Source: Lentimicrobiaceae bacterium
GTDB lineage: Bacteria; Bacteroidota; Bacteroidia; Bacteroidales; Lentimicrobiaceae
Direction: 5' to 3'
Length of the DNA stretch: 64,000 nucleotides
Assembly (NCBI GenBank): GCA_020636745.1
Contig: JACJXH010000002.1
Coordinates: 186,001-250,000 of the forward strand
Shown here: positions 37,249 to 48,000 of the stretch, piece by piece
How the letters are laid out: each line of letters opens with the position of its first letter
Position numbering within the stretch: the first letter of the stretch is position 1
Program-made: the position numbers and the translations under genes
The notes under the pieces: model-generated
Told to the model about the DNA's origin: nothing
The model's input: only the letters and a program-made list of their open reading frames with translations
Databases searched by the model: none

Positions 37249-37287
37249 AAAACCGCAGCTTCCGAAAGGAGGCTGCGGTTTTTGTTT
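37249..37287 (+). terminator. Terminator of the giant surface-protein gene
   Basis: A 15-bp stem containing one G.U pair, closed by a GAAA tetraloop (37264-37267), with the T-run continuing as TTTTTGTTTTT. It begins 19 bases after the stop. Confidence 0.85.
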
Positions 37288-37353
37288 TTGACAGATAGCT
37301 TATTTCTGTCGTAATATTAAGCACATCATGAATATGATTGATTTGAAAGAAAG

Positions 37354-37512
37354 ATGCTTGTAAGATTACATAAAGATTCTGAGTTTGTGGGTACCGGTGT
37401 GGGACTAAGTACAGTAAAACGGATTATTGAGCGACATAATGGCGAAATATGGGCTGAATCAAAGCTTAATGAAGGCTCGACATTTTATTTTACACTTGGA
37501 TTATCGTCTTAA
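37354..37512 (+). pseudogene. Remnant of a histidine kinase C-terminus (52 residues)
   Basis: A short plus-strand frame reads LVRLHKDSEFVGTGVGLSTVKRIIERHNGEIWAESK... , which is the last part of a PAS-type kinase ATPase domain: the conserved RLH segment, the G2 box GTGVGLSTVKRIIERHNG, and the GSTFYFTL ending. A stop at 37339 cuts the frame right before it, so the His-box, N-box and G1 box are absent and it cannot be an enzyme. It lies next to two giant intact kinases on the opposite strand, and probably is a decaying remnant of a rearranged kinase gene. A short expressed peptide cannot be excluded. Confidence 0.7.
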
Positions 37513-37564
37513 ATTTAATGTATTTCTGATTAAAGGGCAGGTCAAATACATCTGTTCATTACAA

Positions 37565-37595
37565 CGCCCCTGGCTATATCTAATAGTCAAGGGCG
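37565..37595. terminator. Bidirectional hairpin between kinase remnant and hybrid kinase
   Basis: CGCCC and GGGCG outer arms plus a TGGCTAT/ATAGTCA inner stem with one mismatch. It lies 25 bases beyond the minus-strand stop of the hybrid kinase at 37620 and probably ends its transcript. Confidence 0.6.
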
Positions 37596-37619
37596 TGGTT
37601 TATCAAGAATCCGGGTTTA

Positions 37620-40600
37620 CTATGCTTTTATCAGATATTTATCCAAAACAGCAGATATCTTTTCAGAAGATATTGGTTTGGAAAGATATTCATTTCCTCC
37701 AGCGGCAAATGCGGCTTCCATATCTTCATTAAAAGCAAAAGCTGTTTGAATAATTACAGGTATTTCAGGTTTTAATGTTTTGATGATACGGGTTGCTTCC
37801 AGCCCGTCCATTTCAGGCATTTTTACATCCATAAATATAAGTTTAATCCGATGATTGTCTTTAATTAACTTTACAGCTTCATTTCCGGTTTCTGCTCGTG
37901 CTACGTTAATACCTCTGCGCTTCAGAACGGTCTGAAGCAACAGATAACTGGTCTCATCATCGTCGGCAATGAGGATGATATCAGAAGAGTCAGAAGTTTC
38001 TTTTTGAGAGGGATTTAATTCCCGGGTTTGATGAGTAACAGGTATGGAAAAATAAAAAGTTGTGCCTTTGCCTGGCTCGGATTCAAACCAAATTTTACCA
38101 CCCATGGCCATTACGAGGCCATGACTGATTGATAGGCCAAGTCCTGCGCCTTCGTAATTTCTTGCACTTGAATTTTCTGCCTGATAAAATCTTGTAAAAA
38201 TTCTGCCAAAATGTGACTTATCAATACCAATGCCTGTATCACTGACTTCAAATATCAGCTCTTCTCCCACGCACTTATATCCAAAACTGACCTCACCGGT
38301 TTTGGTATACTTAAAGGCATTGTTCAATAAGTTTGTGAGTACCTGATGAATTCTGCCCTGATCAGCACAAATGGTAAAATCATCATCCTTACAATGTTTG
38401 GGAGGGGCAAATGCAATGCTCTTATTTTGGAACTGAAGCTTGTAGAAATTGTACAAGTCCATTAAGGCAGAGTTTAGTTTAAAATGAGTGGGCGATAAAA
38501 TAATCTGGCCTGTTTCAATAATGGAAATGTCGAGCACATTATTTACAATTTCAATCAGCCTCTTCCCGCTAAGTTGAATGGATTCATTAAAGTCAATGCG
38601 TTCTTCAGGGGTTGTCCAATCCTGTATCAGCAATTCAGAAAATCCGAGGATGCCGTTTAATGGTGTGCGTATTTCATGAGAAATATTCTGAAGGAAGGCT
38701 GTTTTGAGCCTGTCGCTTTCTTCTGCTCTTTCTTTGGCTATTTCAAGTTCCTTGATGATTTTCTTCTTTTCAGTAATATCCTCTTTCACCGCTACATAGT
38801 GGGTAATAACGCCTTGTTCATCAATAATAGGTGAAATAATGGCATTTTCCCAATAGTAGGATCCATCTTTCTTTTTGTTTTTTATTTCACCCTGCCAGTT
38901 GTTTCCCGAGGTGATGGTATTCCATAAATTTTCATAGAAACTGTTGTCATGAATGCCCGATTTTAGGATGCTTGGCCTCATGCCAATTGCTTCTTGTAGT
39001 GAATATCCGGTAACTTCTGTAAATTTAGGATTTACGTAGTCAATGATGCCATCTCTGTCGGTGATTACAATACTTACCGGGTTTTGCTCAATGGCTTTTG
39101 ATAGTTTTAGCGCATTTTGTTCCGCTTCTTTTCGCCCTATGTAGCTGCTGAGCTCATGTGCTGCAAGCTCAATAACATATTTAGAATCTTCATTATATGC
39201 TTCAGGGTTTGTATAGCTTTGTACTACCATCGCCCCAATAACAGTTTTGCCATTGTAGATTGGTGTTCCAAGCCAGATTTCAGATCGGTGACCTATAAGA
39301 TTAATTTTTCCTTTTTCAGCTAACTCAGAAATCTCTTTTTTTCTTAAAAGAACAGTTTTTTGTTGCTTTACCACATATCCTGTAAGAGATTTTTCAGCAG
39401 GCCATTCTTTTATGACTTCTTTTTCTTCCTTTTCAAAAGGAGCATACATCATTTTGCTTTCCTGGTTGTAGAATGCAACGAAGAAATTTGTAGTATCAAG
39501 TATTTCGGAGAGTTCAGTGCGAACTGCTTCATACAAATCATAAAGAGAATTAGCAGTAATCACAGCATTGGCAATATTATACTGCATTTGCCGCAGGTTA
39601 TCTCTGAATTTTCTTTCAGAAATATCCCTGGTGATATTGAGGATGGCTGGCGTGCCATCGAAGTTTACAAATGAAGCACTGATTTCAACTGGAATTGTTT
39701 TGCCTGACTTGTGAATAAGCCGGGTTTCAAAGGTGTAACTACCATCGCTGATGAGCCTGTTTCGCCTTTCATTCATAGTTTGCCCATCAATTTCAACTTC
39801 AAGATTTTCCGGTGGAATGTTAATCATATGCTCGCGCGATAATCCTAACATTGTGGCGGCCTTTTCGTTGACAACCAAAAATTTGGAAGCTTTATCTTCA
39901 GGGCTGATAAGGATGACAGAAATACCGTCTTTATTGGCGTCAAACAGATCGTGATATCTTTTTTCGCTCCGTATAATGGTAGCTTCAGCTTTTTTTCGTT
40001 CGGTTATGTCGCGGATAGCTCCTACCGAGAACCATGAATCATCAATATTTATAGCAGACAGCGCCAACTCAATGGGGAATTCAGTCCCATCTCTTTTCAG
40101 ACCTTCAAGTTCAATCAGTTTTCCAATGGCATTTCCCTGCCCGGTTAATATATATTTTTGAAAAGCTTCCTGGTGTGTTTGAAGGTAGCGATCAGGCGAA
40201 ATAAGCTGATGGAGGTTACGCCCCAGCACTTCTTCTGCTTTGTAGCCAAACATTTTTTCAGCAGCATAATTCCACAAGTAGATAAAGCCTTTTGCATCCA
40301 TGATGATCATGGCATCCTGCGACGAATCTACAATTTTGCGAAGGCGCTCTTCTCTTTCTTTCAGTTCTTCTTCTGCTTTTTTTCTGCGCAGGGTTAGCGA
40401 TGAGAGGTAAGCAAAAGAGCGCAGCATCTCGGGGTCTGGCTCAGGTTTATCTTTATTCAACCCAATCACAACGGTACCATACAACTCATCAGCAATAAAT
40501 AGTGAAAGCCCGGCAAAATGATTGATACCGGTAAGTAACTTAAATTTCTTGTCGGTTTCCTCGGGAATCTGACCAAAAGTTAATTCTGTTAAAGTGTTAT

Positions 40601-42065
40601 AATGAGCAAATGTTTCACTCAATAATAAGTTATGTATATCATTGTTTAAGGGTGTTTTAAAGTTATTTATACTTCCGCCCAGACTCTCTTCAATTATTTT
40701 GATGATTTCCGGGTCTGCAACAAAATTGCTTGCATATAAAGCATTTTCATTTTTATCATATTTCGAGATAATAGCCACATCCGCTTCTGTAAGGATCTTC
40801 AATTCGTTCATAATTACCGTGGTAATATCTGCATTACCAGGCAAGTCGGTTAATTTCAATGCATAGTCGGAGAGAAACTGTAAATCCCTGTTCCTTTGTT
40901 TCAGGTTTTCTTCAATTGATTTCCTGTCAGATATGTCAAACATGGACCCAATGAGTCCGCTGGTTTGCCCGTTGGCACCAACATAGGTGGCTTTACTGAA
41001 AATGATGTCATGTTTTATTCCGTTGGCATCAATAGCGAAATATTCGTAGTTTTGCTTGCCTCCCTGTTTTAAAAGTAAATTATCGGTTTGAAAATAAGCT
41101 TCAGCTATTTGAGCCGGATATACATCAAATACAGTTTTTCCTTTCAGATCATCTTTTTTTATACCCATAAATGTTTCGAAAGCATTGTTACAGCCCTGGT
41201 AAACACCTGAAACATCTTTGTAAAAAACAGGAATGGGAATGGCATCCATTAAGCGTTGTTGAAAGTCAGCTTGCTGTCTTAATGCTTCTTCGGCGGTTTT
41301 ACGTTCAGTGATATCGTTGGCTATGCTCATGATTCCCATTGAGCCGTCTGAAAGTTCAATAGCTGATTCAGTAAGTTCAATATAGATGGCAGTTCCGTCA
41401 CTGCACAGATTTCTGACTTCATGCCTGAGCGTTTCACCGGAGAGAATGCGGGCTGTGTTATTTTCAATATTGTTCAGCTCGTCGTTCGACAGGGCAAGGT
41501 TGCTAACTTTACGTCCGATAAGTTGGTCTTTATTATAGCCTGAGATATTGCAATAGGCTTCATTTACGTTGATAATTACATTGTCGGCATTTTGAACAAC
41601 GATACCTACAGGCGAAATTTCAAACAACGATCTGTAACGTTTTTCGCTTACCAGCAGTGCGTTCTGCGCTTTGATGTGTTCAATTTTTCGTTCGCGCTCT
41701 TCCAGTGCATGTAATATTGCGGTTCCCAGCCTTTTTATACTTTGTTTTATAACATAGTTTACAGCTCCGGCTTTCATACATTCAACAGCGGTATCTTCAT
41801 TTACCGAGCCAGTGACCATAATAACGGGTGTATCAGGGGCATGTTTAAGAGTAAGTGCGAGGGCTGTAAGTCCATCAAAAGCGGGCATGCTGTAGTCTGA
41901 AAGTACAAGATGCGGTTGCCATTCAATCAAGGCATCCAAAAATGCTTCTTCGGTTTCAACCAGTTTGAAACTGCATTTTTTCAATACCTTATTGGCTTCG
42001 CGTTTATTCAGCTCGGCATCAGCATGATTGTCTTCAACTAAAAGTATGCGTGTATCTGATTCCAT
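37620..42065 (-). CDS. Hybrid sensor histidine kinase with two receiver domains
   Basis: A 1481-residue cytoplasmic-looking protein with no signal peptide or membrane helix. Order: receiver 1 (4-120, phospho-acceptor Asp57 in VLSDYSMP); PAS (140-255); PAS (262-380); GAF-like (395-560); PAS (575-690); PAS (700-815); GAF (825-985); PAS (1000-1110); HisKA with phospho-His1130 (NISHEIRTPLNG); HATPase (about 1170-1340, with ATP-lid boxes SDTGIGIDKSHFG and GAGLGLSISHGL); and receiver 2 (1360-1478, Asp1413 in FMDVKMPEMDG). Each PAS ends with a D-I-[TS]-[ED]-[RK]-K linker. An N-terminal receiver suggests an upstream kinase controls it. It starts 33 bases after the receiver-less kinase at 42099, an obvious phospho-donor candidate in one transcript. 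Confidence 0.9.
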   Translation of the reverse strand: MESDTRILLVEDNHADAELNKREANKVLKKCSFKLVETEEAFLDALIEWQPHLVLSDYSMPAFDGLTALALTLKHAPDTPVIMVTGSVNEDTAVECMKAGAVNYVIKQSIKRLGTAILHALEERERKIEHIKAQNALLVSEKRYRSLFEISPVGIVVQNADNVIINVNEAYCNISGYNKDQLIGRKVSNLALSNDELNNIENNTARILSGETLRHEVRNLCSDGTAIYIELTESAIELSDGSMGIMSIANDITERKTAEEALRQQADFQQRLMDAIPIPVFYKDVSGVYQGCNNAFETFMGIKKDDLKGKTVFDVYPAQIAEAYFQTDNLLLKQGGKQNYEYFAIDANGIKHDIIFSKATYVGANGQTSGLIGSMFDISDRKSIEENLKQRNRDLQFLSDYALKLTDLPGNADITTVIMNELKILTEADVAIISKYDKNENALYASNFVADPEIIKIIEESLGGSINNFKTPLNNDIHNLLLSETFAHYNTLTELTFGQIPEETDKKFKLLTGINHFAGLSLFIADELYGTVVIGLNKDKPEPDPEMLRSFAYLSSLTLRRKKAEEELKEREERLRKIVDSSQDAMIIMDAKGFIYLWNYAAEKMFGYKAEEVLGRNLHQLISPDRYLQTHQEAFQKYILTGQGNAIGKLIELEGLKRDGTEFPIELALSAINIDDSWFSVGAIRDITERKKAEATIIRSEKRYHDLFDANKDGISVILISPEDKASKFLVVNEKAATMLGLSREHMINIPPENLEVEIDGQTMNERRNRLISDGSYTFETRLIHKSGKTIPVEISASFVNFDGTPAILNITRDISERKFRDNLRQMQYNIANAVITANSLYDLYEAVRTELSEILDTTNFFVAFYNQESKMMYAPFEKEEKEVIKEWPAEKSLTGYVVKQQKTVLLRKKEISELAEKGKINLIGHRSEIWLGTPIYNGKTVIGAMVVQSYTNPEAYNEDSKYVIELAAHELSSYIGRKEAEQNALKLSKAIEQNPVSIVITDRDGIIDYVNPKFTEVTGYSLQEAIGMRPSILKSGIHDNSFYENLWNTITSGNNWQGEIKNKKKDGSYYWENAIISPIIDEQGVITHYVAVKEDITEKKKIIKELEIAKERAEESDRLKTAFLQNISHEIRTPLNGILGFSELLIQDWTTPEERIDFNESIQLSGKRLIEIVNNVLDISIIETGQIILSPTHFKLNSALMDLYNFYKLQFQNKSIAFAPPKHCKDDDFTICADQGRIHQVLTNLLNNAFKYTKTGEVSFGYKCVGEELIFEVSDTGIGIDKSHFGRIFTRFYQAENSSARNYEGAGLGLSISHGLVMAMGGKIWFESEPGKGTTFYFSIPVTHQTRELNPSQKETSDSSDIILIADDDETSYLLLQTVLKRRGINVARAETGNEAVKLIKDNHRIKLIFMDVKMPEMDGLEATRIIKTLKPEIPVIIQTAFAFNEDMEAAFAAGGNEYLSKPISSEKISAVLDKYLIKA

Positions 42066-42098
42066 ATCAGGTAAATAGTGCTAAGTTAGTTATAAAAT

Positions 42099-45000
42099 TC
42101 AGTCAGGCATTTCAGGAAGTGAAAAGAAAAAGTCAGCGCCCTTTCCTTGTTCAGCACGTGCCCAAACTTTCCCTTTATGTCTCACAACAATTCTTTGCAC
42201 AATGGCCAGTCCGGCTCCGGTGCCTTCATATTCACCGGCACTGTGCAGGCGCTGGAAAACTCCAAATAATTTCCCCACATATTTCATATTAAATCCAACT
42301 CCATTATCAGAAATTTTGAAAGTAACATACCCGGCTTCTTTTTGAGCAGAGATGATAATCTCAGGTTCCTTAACTTTTGACGAGAATTTTACAGCATTTG
42401 ATAAGAGGTTAAGCCAAACCTGCTTTAGAAGAGAATTGTCGCCCATTATTTCAGGTAAATCATGTGCAATAAATTTGATTTGCTCTTTTAGTTCAGGGGT
42501 GGTAATTTCATGATAAGCTTGTTTTACCAGCTGATTCATATCAACTTTGCAGAAGTTCATTTCAGCCCGGCCAAGTCTTGAAAAAGCAAGTAAGTCATCA
42601 ATTAAAACACCCATGCGCGATGTGTTTTCAGTGATGATATTTATCAGTTTATGTCCATCTGCATCAAACAAAGTCTCATAATCTTCTTTTAGAATATTTG
42701 TAAAGCCATTTATAGCTCTTAAGGGAGCTCTTAAATCATGCGATACTGTGTAAGCAAATGCTTCAAGTTCGTGATTGGCAATTTGTAGTTCGTGTGTGCG
42801 TTCTTCAACTCTTTTCTCAAGGCTTTCGTTTAATCTTTGTATTTCCTTTTCTGTTCGTTTTTGTTCGGTAATGTCCTGAATGAGGCCAATCATGCGTATC
42901 GGATTTCCGTTTTCATCACGCTCAATATCAGCGCGGGAATGGATGTCTCTGATTGAATTGTCCTTTTTTCTGATTCTGTAAACAAGTTCGTAATTGCACA
43001 ATCCTTTTATTGCATCGTTGAAAATTTGCTTTGTTCTTGAATAGTCTTCGGGCAAAATGAGGTCGGGTAAAATATTCTGGATTACGTTATTGAGCTCTGT
43101 TGTGTGCTCCACATCAAAAATGCGATACATGTTTTCTGACCATATGGATGTATTCTTTCTGAAATCAAATTCAAAGTTTCCGATATGCGCCATTTGCTGT
43201 GCTTGTCTGAGTATTTTTTCGCGGTACATCAGGGCGTTTTCGGCCAGTTTTCTATCGGTAATATCAATGGTAAATCCGGCAAGCAGCGGAGGAGCGTTGT
43301 CACGATAAATCGGAAATTTTATAGTCGTATAATAGCGTCCGTTCAGTTCTTCATCAATAGTAACCAGCTCTCCGTTTTCAAAAATAAGTTTATCTTCCTC
43401 AATCATGCTTAAAGCCATATTTGAAGGGAAAAGCTCATTCATTGTCCTGCCAATCAGTTCTTCCAATGGTTTTGCAAGCAACTGTTCAAAATTTTTGCTG
43501 AGAAAAACTGACTTGAGATGATGATCTTTAAAGAAAATATAGATGGGGCTTTTTTCCATCAGCGACTGAAAAATTAAATCTTTTTCGCGCATGGCAGCCT
43601 GTATTTTCTTTTGTGCCGTAATATCGCTCCAGATAGCTGAGATGTATTCTTTACCTTTAATGGTAATTACTTTGGCTCTGCTTCTGATGTCAAGTATTGT
43701 GCCTGATTTGTGCTTGTGTTGCGACTCAAAGGTAATTCCACCGCTATCCCGAATGACAGAGAAGTGTTTGATTATTTCATCAGGGTTTTGTGAGGCTTCA
43801 ATGTCTTTTATACCCATTTGGCTGAATTCATCGGCTGAATAGCCCAGGTTGAGGTGTGCTGCGGGATTAAATTCGATAAAACGTGAAGTTTCAAAATCGA
43901 TAAGTGCGATTGAATCGCTGGCCTGGTTTACAATTGAAGAATATATCTCCTCTCTGTTTCTTAAAGCTTCCTGAGCCTGATATATGGCAGTTACATTTCT
44001 TGAAATTCCCAATACCCCGATGATTGTTCCATTAGAGTCAAATACCCTGGTTTTAATGGTTTCCAATAGTTCTTGCTGGCCACTGTTTATGTTGGTAACC
44101 GTTTCAAGGTTGGTGAGTGGTTTTTCTGAGTTTAAAGCTTGCAGGTCGTGGTATCTGAAGGCGTCAGCAACTTCATGCGGAAAAACATCATGATCGGTTT
44201 TTCCTGCCATCATTTTGGCTGATAAACCTGTAAGTTTTTCAAACATATTGTTGCAGGTAATGTATTTGCCTTGTGGATCTTTCAGGAAAAAAAGATCGGG
44301 TATAGTTTCCACAAGGGTGCGCAGCATTTTCCGTTCATTATCAATGGCTAGCTGGTTTTTTTTGTTTTCGGTTATGTCAATATTAAACCCAACTATTCCA
44401 TCTATACCTGTGCTTGTAATAATGGGTGCTATTATTTGCTGGTAGGTCCGGTTAATGCCTTTAACGGTGTATTGGCATTCTTCGTTCAGTATTTCGCCCT
44501 GAAGAACTTTTTTGTTATTTGATTTCCACAAAGCGGCTTCTTCAGGAGGGATCTCTTCATAGTCAGGCGTCCGGCCAAGTATGCTAACGCCAAAATGTTC
44601 AAAAGTAAATTTATTTTCGAGTATTCCTATTCCCTGGGTATTTCGGGCCCATATTTCAAAAGGGGCGTTGTCAATGATAGCCCTGAGCAAAGCTTCGCTT
44701 TCTTCAGCTTTTTCTTTGGCTTCAATCAATTTGTTTTCAGAATTTCTCAATTCTGTTTCATCTTCAAAAGCAACACCAAGCTTATTGTCAGGTATTTTAA
44801 ACGCTGAAATTCTGAAAGCGCCCCGGAGATTGTCGTCAGCATAAAAGATATTATTGCTTAAATAGGGCTCAGAGGTGCGCATAACCTCAAGATACCTGGC
44901 TGTTAAACCAATTTTTTCAGCTTCAGGCCAAATTTGATTAAACTCTAAACCCAGAATTGATTCTTTTTTTAGTCCTGTAATCTTGAGGGCTGCCGGATTG

Positions 45001-48000
45001 GCTTCAATCAGAAATAGTTTATCAGGCGCTTCAAAACGATAGATAAAGAGTCCGGAAGGAATAGATTTGGTTACTTCGGCTGAGGCCTGAAGAGCCTCCT
45101 GTGCCCGCTTGTTTTCCTCAAGGGTTTGTGCCAGCCTGACATTACTATAACTCAGACTGGAAATCATATTTGCCAGCTGAATATAAAAATCCATGGCAGC
45201 TTCAACAGTTTTTTTATTCCAACGGGGAACCTGTTTGAGCGCTTCCAGATACTTCTCTTCGTCAAAACCAAATTGCCGGGCCTGTTTCTTGAAAGTTGAC
45301 AGATCGGGTTCTTCATCGTCAAAAAGAAATTGTCCAAGAAAAAGATTGCCCAAATGCTTGCCAGCAATATAAATGGGGGTCGCTATATCCCACATATTAT
45401 TCCGGCATTTGTAAAGTTTAAATTCCCCGGGTTCTATTCCCCTTGTAATTTCAGTGTCACTTTCAAAACAATATTGACAACTTAATTCATTTTTGCGATG
45501 AAAGGCGACACAAATGTTTTGCCATCCTGTGCCAACAAGTACTTTGCCTTTTAAATCAATAATTCCTACGCCGATTTGAGTAAGTTGGTAAAAATTATTC
45601 ATCAAGGATTGCACAGACTCAATGTCCATAACATCTGGTAATTCCAGATTCCCGATATCATGGTCAGGTGTTAGAATAGATTCAAGTTTTCTGCGGACCT
45701 GGTCTTCGGTAATTTTAAGCTTATCCTGTGTCTTTTTTAAGGCAGTGATGTCGGAAAAAGTCACCACGGCGGCTGTAGGCAGACCGGATTTGTCAGTAAA
45801 AATTGGCTCGGTATTTACTTTTATCCAGTAATCCTGGCTGTCGGGTCTGACAACCCTCATCAGGATATCTTTTTGCGGTGTTCCTGTTTTTAAAGTAATC
45901 ATGGAGGGGTGATCTTCTCCTTTGATTTCATCGCCTTGTTCATTGTACAAATAGTAGGGCCGGCTGGTGGAGGTTTCTCCTAATGCGTCGGCTTCTTTGA
46001 TGCCAAAAATTCTCTCGGCGGCTTTGTTCCATGTCAGAATTCTGCCATCATTACGTTGCAGAATTATGCCTTCGGTTGAGGCAGAGATAATGGTCCGGTT
46101 GCGCTCTTCACTTTCAAACAGGGCTTGTGCACTAATTTTTTGAGCTGTAATGTCATAATTTACGCCCAGCATGCGCACCGCAACACCCTGCTCATCTCTA
46201 AAAACATTACCTAAAGCTTTAATATAGCGAATACTTCCATCGGGTAACAATACCCTGAAATCAGACTCATAGGCGTTAAGTGATTTCTGTGCATTTTCAG
46301 AGGTTCGGTTTACTTGAACTACATCATCGGGATGAACGCATTTTAACCATGCTTCATAGGCATTTGGAAAATCATTCTCATTGATGCCGTAAAGCATATA
46401 CATCTGTTCATCCCATTGAAGAGAATTGTTGGTGATATCCCAATCCCAGATACCAAGGCCTGCACTTTTTGTGGCCAGGTCGATACGCTCCAATAAAGAT
46501 TTTATCTGTCCCTGCGCTTTTTTTCTTTCTGTAATGTCACGTGTAACTGCCAGCAAATGTGGGGTTCCATTGATTTCAATTAATGATGCTGACATTAACC
46601 CTTCAATCAGAGTTCCGTTTTTTGACCTGAATGTAGCATCAAGGCTCCATACATGTCCATGTTCTTTAAGTGAATCTGTGAGTTTTTGCCTGTCTTCAGG
46701 ATTTGCCCATATACCAAGGTTAAGGGCACTTTTACCTATCACTTCGCTGGGCAAATAATTCAGCGTTTTACAAAAAGCTTCATTGGCATCTACATATAAA
46801 CCATCAGACAGTCGGGTAATGGTAATTATTTCGGGACTCAGGTAAAATGCCATTTTAAATTTTTCTTCGCTATGTCGCAGTGCTTCCTGAGCCAGTTTGC
46901 TTTCCGAAATATCTGTTATATAACCTTCAAGGGCAATCAACTTACCATTTTCATAGATGCCGCACCCGTTTTCCCCAACCCATTTCGTAGTTCCATCTTT
47001 GTGTATAATACGGTATTCAAGCTGGAAATGGTGTTTTTGTTCAAGAGCAGGTTTGATAATGTCCCTCACATAATTGCGGTCATCGGGGTGAATAAGCGAA
47101 TTGTATGATAGTTTTTTGTTCCCGATTATCTCATCAGGCATATAACCTGCCAACTGATAGATGCTATTGCTCAATAACTCCATGGTCCAGTGCCTGTCGT
47201 TACGGCATCTGTATACCAACCCTTTCAGGTTATTAATGAGGGTTGATAATTTCCGGTTACTTTCCTTCAGGGCATCCTCTGCTTTTTTTCTCTCAGAAAT
47301 ATCGCGGCTGGTGCCAATAATTTCAATTTTTTGCGTTTCCGGATTCTTCCTGAAATAAGTAATGGCCTCTGTTCTGATGGTTGTTCCATTTTTACATGGT
47401 TGTTCCAGTTCGTCGTAATAAACTTCAGCAAGGCCGGTTTTAAGAAAGTTAGATAATCTCTCAGGAATAATGCCGTTGTAATATGCCAGAGATGCTGGTG
47501 AAAGTACTTCGCTGGCAAGTTGTGTTAGCACTTCCTCTGAAGTGTAACCTCTTAACTTTTCAACAGATTGACTGACGAATGTGAATCTTTTGGTTTCCAG
47601 ATCTAACACCCATATAACATCCATGATATTCTCTGTAAGAAAACGATACTTTTCTTCGCTTTCCTTCAGTTTTATTTCCTTCGCACGACTTTCTGAGATG
47701 TCTGTAAAGATAGCATGAGCCTGAAAAGGCTTGCTGCTGCCTTCTTTAAAATCAGGAATGGCATCTACTTTTATCCAGTGGGTTTCCTCTGTTTTTGGGT
47801 TAAATACCCCCATAGTATACCCAAGTACAGATGTTCCTGATTTTAGAGCTATTGAAATGGGATGGTTTTCGCCCTTAAGGTCATGGCCATTTTCATCTAT
47901 TGCTTTCCATTTGGGGTCTCTTGAGGTACGTCCATATAGCTGGTCGGTGGTAAGTCCCAGAATTTTTTCAGCTGCTGAATTGGCATAGTTGATTATCCCA

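Noticed and set aside
37427..37732. A 101-residue plus-strand frame overlapping the kinase remnant and the end of the hybrid kinase
   Set aside because: It runs antisense through the last receiver domain, whose reading on the minus strand is clearly conserved. It is a shadow frame.
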